Assembly: GCA_015486615.1 (NCBI GenBank)
Contig: WFRI01000024.1
Coordinates: forward strand, 1 to 31,353
From: Candidatus Omnitrophota bacterium
GTDB taxonomy: Bacteria > Omnitrophota > Gorgyraeia > Duberdicusellales > Duberdicusellaceae
DNA: 31,353 nucleotides
Direction of reading: 5' to 3'
Every line of letters starts with the position of its first letter. The stretch's first letter is position 1. The translations under genes were made by a program, and so were the position numbers. Of this stretch, positions 28,130 to 31,353 are shown piece after piece. The notes under the pieces are model-generated. The model saw only the letters and a program-made list of their open reading frames with translations. It searched no databases and was not told where the DNA came from.

Positions 28130-28146
28130 AAATAAACTGCTTTAAG

Positions 28147-30885
28147 TTACCTCGTGTCTCTTAAAAAACTTTTGCCAGTTGCACTCCTCGGTCTATAAAT
28201 ATCACTGGGAAACGGCAATATAAACCTGGTTTGAAAACCCAATGCCCAAGGCATATTATCACGCAGCTGCATAACATAAGGAGATTTCGGAGCATTTGTT
28301 TTAACTAACCTTGACCTCTGCATACCTAAAAAATCAGCGGCTTGGGGAATGGCAGACAAAGCAGTCAGGAAAATATCACCGGTCGCCCCTCTTGTAGAAC
28401 TAACTATACTTGACTGCATATAATTCGCCATACCATTAGGCAAGTTTGCCGCTATACCCATATTATTCAAAGAAGAAACATAATCTGTCATAGTAATTGT
28501 ACTTACTTGCCTGGGGTCAACTCCCAAAGGCGCGCCGAAAGAATAAGCCCGGGTAAAATATTCCTTGTTAGCCTGGGCTAAACTTACTAATATAGATTCT
28601 TTTAAAGAGGGAGGAGTATTAGAAAATTTAAGCGTATATTCACCGCTGGAGAGATAAGGAACTTTTTCTTTATTGTTTAGGGAAACCTCAAATATAGAAG
28701 GCAGAGGAGAATTGAGGTTCCCCCTGTATATGTTAGATATATATTTATTTATATTTTCGTCAAAGTTACTAAGCGTATAGGGAAGGGGTCTAAGAGAAGG
28801 TTTCTTTTCCATCCCTATCTTATTTCGAGAGGGCAAACCTGTAAGATATCCAAATCTCTTCCAATTTTCTTTCATCCTTGGCAGATGCCGGTTCTGAAAC
28901 TCTGCTATCTTTATATCAAACACATCATTTGAATTTTTCGCTTCATTCCTCTGCGGCTTGGCATAAGTATATTGGGTTGACCAAAGCATATTACCATTTT
29001 TATCAACAGCCGGCTCCCAGGTCTTATACCAGATAATCCCCCGCGCCAGGCCTGTCAGCATTGCCGTGCCATAGCCAATTCCAATCGCAGCAACAGGGTT
29101 ATGTTTAGCAACCTTGCTGCCTAACGCGGAAGCCCCGCCGCTGATTACGCCTTCTATCATTCCATACTTCATATCTCTTAAACTTGCGCTCCAGAACATC
29201 TGACTGGGGCTGGTGCCGAATTTGCCGGCTATTTCGCCCAAACTCACATCCTGTTTTTGATAATTAGCAAACCTTTGCTTTAAAATAGTCGGCAATATTA
29301 TACCTGTCCTGAAGAACAACCCCCGGGTAGAATTCAAATTAAGTCTTTGCACTGCGTTTCGCCGCACGTGGAATTTCCCCGCAAATTCTTCCCCAGACAT
29401 AGATAATAATTCATTTGTCCTTTTACTTTCAGCCTCGGTAAAACCATATTTCTCCTTCAACAACTTAACTGCCGCAGTTCTGTATCCTTCAGGATTTCCC
29501 TTATATTGTTTAGCCAACTTATAAATTTCTGGCTGGACTTTATTTAATAAACTCCCGCTTATCTGCCGGGAAAACGAATTAGCATAATTAAGCCTGCTGC
29601 CTATACGATTTGCTCCTGTATATAAACTGGGAGTTAACCCGCCATAATACTGCAAATTGCTTAAAAAAGGCATAGCAACACCTTCTACTGCTTCGCTTAT
29701 TAAAGGAGCCAGCCATCTGTTTTTCTTTCCTAAAGCATGAGTTGCAACTATAGATAATGACCTGCTGGCTAAAACCGGCCACATATCCGCGGTTTTTATA
29801 AAGGTGCCTTCTGCAATATTAGCCAAAACTCCGCGGAATCCCGGTTTAGTTGTAGAAATTTGCACCACAGTATTGCCTCCGGCTGAAGAAAGGTCTGTAA
29901 TTTTGTACCTTCCTGACTTTAACCTGTTATTGATATTAGTCAATTCCTTAGGCCCAACAGGTGCGGTTGTCGGTTTTCCTGTAAGACTAACTTCTGTTAC
30001 TCTTACCACTTTCTGCGGTAGTTGTTTCGGCTGTTTCTGCGGAAAAGGTTTCTGTGCCGGCCCTTTTTCAGGTGGATTAGAATTAGCCGGTTCTTCTTTC
30101 ATAAAATATCCTATTGGCCTTAAATGATATGTGTTGGTATTTACTAAACTCCGGGAAAAATTCCCGGCCATAACTCCAGCGGTCATTCCTGCTATCTGGC
30201 CGGCTATAGAAGGAGCCGGTTTATTGCCGTCAACAGCGTATTCTGCAAACCCCTGCGCAGTGCCGGTTATCCCGCCTACCACAGCACCTTTGAGGCTTGT
30301 AGATAAAGACGGTTTTAATATTACCTTCGAGCCTATAGTTATAAAATCGTTTTTAGAAAGAGCATCTCCTAACATAGGCCCGGGATTAACAAAACCTCCG
30401 GCAGTCCCGGTAGCAGCAGCGGAAACTGCGCGGGTAATACCCGGTGCCCAACCGCAATACTGGCCAATATTTCCTACGGCTCTGCCCACCTGAGAAACCG
30501 CAGTAAACGTAGCAAAATTAGTCGCTGCATCACTAAGAGACGGCAAAGCCGATACTGTTTGCTGTACCGCAGAAACGCCTCTGGTTACATCGCCGGAAAG
30601 TATGCCGTTAATCTCAGAAGAAAGAATTCCACCGACAGCCATTGAGCCTAAACCAATGCCTATATTGGCCGCCCACGTGCCAAGTTTAAAATGTGCAGTC
30701 CGCCCGGCACCGCGGAACCCATTCCTTCCGGCAAATACAGCAGGAGAAAAACAAATTGAAAGGATAAAAAATAACAAAGTGAGGAGACAAAAGGTTTTTT
30801 TAGCAGTTTTAGCAGATTGGGGGGAAATCGCAGAACCGCCCTCTTTCCCCCAAGAATCGTATTTTTGATGGTTTTGGTATCTCAT
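28147..30885 (-). CDS. Secreted Gly/Ala-rich protein of unknown function, about 912 aa, first gene of the operon
   Basis: The frame ends in TAA at 28147-28149. It opens at a TTG at 30897, but I prefer the ATG at 30885, four codons in. From that ATG, residues 32-47 form a hydrophobic core and AVFA (49-52) is a standard signal-peptidase site, so the product is probably exported. The next 230 residues hold several Gly/Ala-rich hydrophobic stretches that may insert in or lie on membranes. A Pro/Lys/Gln-rich linker follows around residues 265-295, then a mixed helical region with another Gly/Ala-rich hydrophobic stretch near residue 600. I recognise no enzyme motif. In style it resembles the Gly/Ala-rich zone of the giant protein (residues 2130-3130), and both proteins contain an SSAGG-type tag (here around 29877-29890). 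Short spacing, same strand and shared export signal suggest the two proteins work together. Beyond the signal peptide it has a single Cys. Confidence 0.9.
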   Translation of the reverse strand: MRYQNHQKYDSWGKEGGSAISPQSAKTAKKTFCLLTLLFFILSICFSPAVFAGRNGFRGAGRTAHFKLGTWAANIGIGLGSMAVGGILSSEINGILSGDVTRGVSAVQQTVSALPSLSDAATNFATFTAVSQVGRAVGNIGQYCGWAPGITRAVSAAATGTAGGFVNPGPMLGDALSKNDFITIGSKVILKPSLSTSLKGAVVGGITGTAQGFAEYAVDGNKPAPSIAGQIAGMTAGVMAGNFSRSLVNTNTYHLRPIGYFMKEEPANSNPPEKGPAQKPFPQKQPKQLPQKVVRVTEVSLTGKPTTAPVGPKELTNINNRLKSGRYKITDLSSAGGNTVVQISTTKPGFRGVLANIAEGTFIKTADMWPVLASRSLSIVATHALGKKNRWLAPLISEAVEGVAMPFLSNLQYYGGLTPSLYTGANRIGSRLNYANSFSRQISGSLLNKVQPEIYKLAKQYKGNPEGYRTAAVKLLKEKYGFTEAESKRTNELLSMSGEEFAGKFHVRRNAVQRLNLNSTRGLFFRTGIILPTILKQRFANYQKQDVSLGEIAGKFGTSPSQMFWSASLRDMKYGMIEGVISGGASALGSKVAKHNPVAAIGIGYGTAMLTGLARGIIWYKTWEPAVDKNGNMLWSTQYTYAKPQRNEAKNSNDVFDIKIAEFQNRHLPRMKENWKRFGYLTGLPSRNKIGMEKKPSLRPLPYTLSNFDENINKYISNIYRGNLNSPLPSIFEVSLNNKEKVPYLSSGEYTLKFSNTPPSLKESILVSLAQANKEYFTRAYSFGAPLGVDPRQVSTITMTDYVSSLNNMGIAANLPNGMANYMQSSIVSSTRGATGDIFLTALSAIPQAADFLGMQRSRLVKTNAPKSPYVMQLRDNMPWALGFQTRFILPFPSDIYRPRSATGKSFLRDTR

Positions 30886-31010
30886 ACTCTCTACCAAATC
30901 TCTACAGAATTTCCGCAGACTGCAGATTAAGAAATAACCAGCCTGCTTTCTCCCGGCAATCCCGATATTTTAAAAAAAGCCTTTCTTCCCAAAAAATATA
31001 CTATTTACCA

Positions 31011-31024
31011 GAACCCGTGGGTTC
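31011..31024 (-). promoter_or_regulatory. Perfect 6-bp hairpin or palindrome in the leader
   Basis: The sequence GAACCC-GT-GGGTTC is a perfect inverted repeat with a 2-base centre, about 48 bases downstream of the predicted transcription start. It could be an operator for a dimeric regulator or, less likely given the tiny loop, an RNA hairpin. It is not followed by a U-run, so it is not an intrinsic terminator. The rest of the leader (30886-31072) matches no riboswitch class I know. Confidence 0.4.
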
Positions 31025-31078
31025 GGATATTTCAACTGCTCAAAACCTGTCTTTTAAGTTAGAGATTTATGCACTTAA

Positions 31079-31108
31079 AGTATAACATATCTAATATATA
31101 TTTGTCAA
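31079..31108 (-). promoter_or_regulatory. Sigma70-type promoter with extended -10 for the two-gene operon
   Basis: On the minus strand there is a perfect -35 TTGACA (31108-31103), an 18-base AT-rich spacer, and a -10 TATACT (31084-31079) preceded by TGT, which gives an extended -10. The predicted start near 31072 leaves a leader of about 187 bases before the ATG at 30885. This is the only strong promoter I see before the operon. Confidence 0.75.
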
Positions 31109-31132
31109 TTGTTTTATTTAACTTTTTTTATG

Positions 31133-31158
31133 TTTTTATAAAGAATTTTTATAAAGAA
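31133..31158. repeat. Perfect 13-bp tandem duplication upstream of the promoter
   Basis: TTTTTATAAAGAA occurs twice head to tail (31133-31145 and 31146-31158), starting 25 bp upstream of the -35 hexamer. On the minus strand it gives two phased A-tracts, and could act as an UP-like element or a regulator site. This role is inference. Confidence 0.6.
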
Positions 31159-31267
31159 TATTAATGGGAGTCAGGAATCACGGTTTGAGTCTAACAGGCC
31201 GCAGGGAAATAGTCCGGAAATTCCTGGGATAGAAACGAATGTGTTTAAAATCCACTGCAAGGCAAAA

Positions 31268-31304
31268 GAAACAGTTCTCTTTTATCCACAGAAGATACTG
31301 TTTC
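31268..31304. repeat. 8-bp inverted repeat with a 21-base loop
   Basis: GAAACAGT (31268-31275) pairs exactly with ACTGTTTC (31297-31304). On the minus strand the second arm is followed by a short T-rich stretch (TTTTGCC), so it could be a weak terminator for a gene to the right, or a protein-binding site. The loop contains the DnaA-box match. Confidence 0.4.
31282..31290 (+). promoter_or_regulatory. Single perfect DnaA-box match (TTATCCACA)
   Basis: The nine bases equal the classic high-affinity DnaA box. Only one is seen, and one match in 31 kb is not unlikely by chance, so this is not evidence for an origin. It may be incidental. Confidence 0.25.
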
Positions 31305-31353
31305 CCGACCGCAAATGAAACAAACAGACGCAGAAGAAACTCCGGGGAAATAT

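Larger units (their letters stand above)
31109..31353. other. Intergenic region with no supported gene at the right edge
   Basis: This AT-rich stretch lies upstream of the operon promoter. It contains a 13-bp tandem repeat, an 8-bp inverted repeat and a DnaA-box match. A 13-codon frame from an ATG at 31315 (plus) and a 57-codon frame open at the edge and ending with TGA at 31178-31180 (minus) are too short and atypical to call. Confidence 0.6.

Noticed and set aside
29588..29782. Minus-strand frame of 64 codons in another phase
   Set aside because: Fully inside the 912-aa gene in a different phase, with a Cys-rich unlikely product.
30886..30897. TTG at 30897 as start of the upstream gene
   Set aside because: An ATG four codons downstream (30885) keeps the whole signal peptide and is the commoner start; neither has a clear Shine-Dalgarno, so TTG remains possible.
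30886..31072. Riboswitch in the leader
   Set aside because: Only a 6-bp hairpin with a 2-base loop is visible and no known aptamer core could be matched.
31178..31351. 57-codon minus-strand frame entering from the right edge and ending with TGA
   Set aside because: The product is Phe/Cys/Arg-rich and not protein-like, and a frame this short can be open by chance; it could still be the tail of an upstream gene.
31315..31353. Plus-strand ATG with 13 open codons to the edge
   Set aside because: No ribosome-binding site and too short to judge.

Overview
The window is almost entirely taken up by one gene. On the minus strand, a single reading frame runs without a stop from an ATG at 28129 to the left edge, at least 9,376 codons, and continues outside the window. 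I sampled rows across the whole span and every recognisable motif lies in this one frame, so it reads as one giant protein and not a chain of frameshifted genes. Upstream of it in the same direction, separated by 17 bp, is a second large gene (28147-30885, about 912 aa) that also starts with a signal peptide. A sigma70-type promoter with an extended -10 (31079-31108, minus strand) lies about 190 bp before that gene, so the two probably form one operon. Nothing on the plus strand looks like a real gene.

Organism: bacterial, moderate GC, with no rRNA or housekeeping marker. An exported chimeric protein of more than 9,000 residues that mixes beta-rich surface-type sequence, an SF2 ATPase, peptidase folds, FHA, TPR and phosphatase modules matches what is known of the giant genes of Candidatus Omnitrophota (formerly OP3), tiny host-dependent or predatory bacteria. 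This assignment is an inference, and another predatory or episymbiotic lineage is possible.

Layout of the giant protein from its N terminus (right to left in the window): signal peptide (residues 1-44); about 2,080 residues of Asn/Gly/Ser/Thr/aromatic-rich, probably beta-structured extracellular sequence (28000-21770); about 1,000 residues with repeated Gly/Ala-rich hydrophobic stretches (21740-18740); about 1,450 residues of charged helical sequence with a 52-residue duplication (18740-14360); an SF2 helicase/SecA-like ATPase with Walker A GGKT, DEAQ box, SGT and an arginine-finger motif (14345-12780); about 1,240 residues of helical sequence (12780-9050); an HExxH zinc-peptidase-like segment (around 8850); an M24 pita-bread domain with all five metal ligands (8137-7438); sequence I do not recognise (7235-5250); an FHA domain (5225-5020); TPRs (4665-4390); a PPP-like metallophosphatase with full metal motifs (4130-3305); low-complexity linkers; a heptad coiled coil (1685-1180); and a collagen-like Gly-rich tract (680-455), after which the frame leaves the window.

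How it may work: the N-terminal half looks like an exported surface or adhesive structure and the C-terminal half like an enzyme and signalling assembly that one would expect in a cytoplasm. One possibility is that the C-terminal modules act inside another cell; another is that the protein spans the envelope. The protein is also nearly free of cysteine (about seven in 9,376 residues by hand count). The giant gene, the combination of an FHA domain and a phosphatase in one exported chain, and the recurrent Ser-rich tags shared by both proteins are the main points of novelty.
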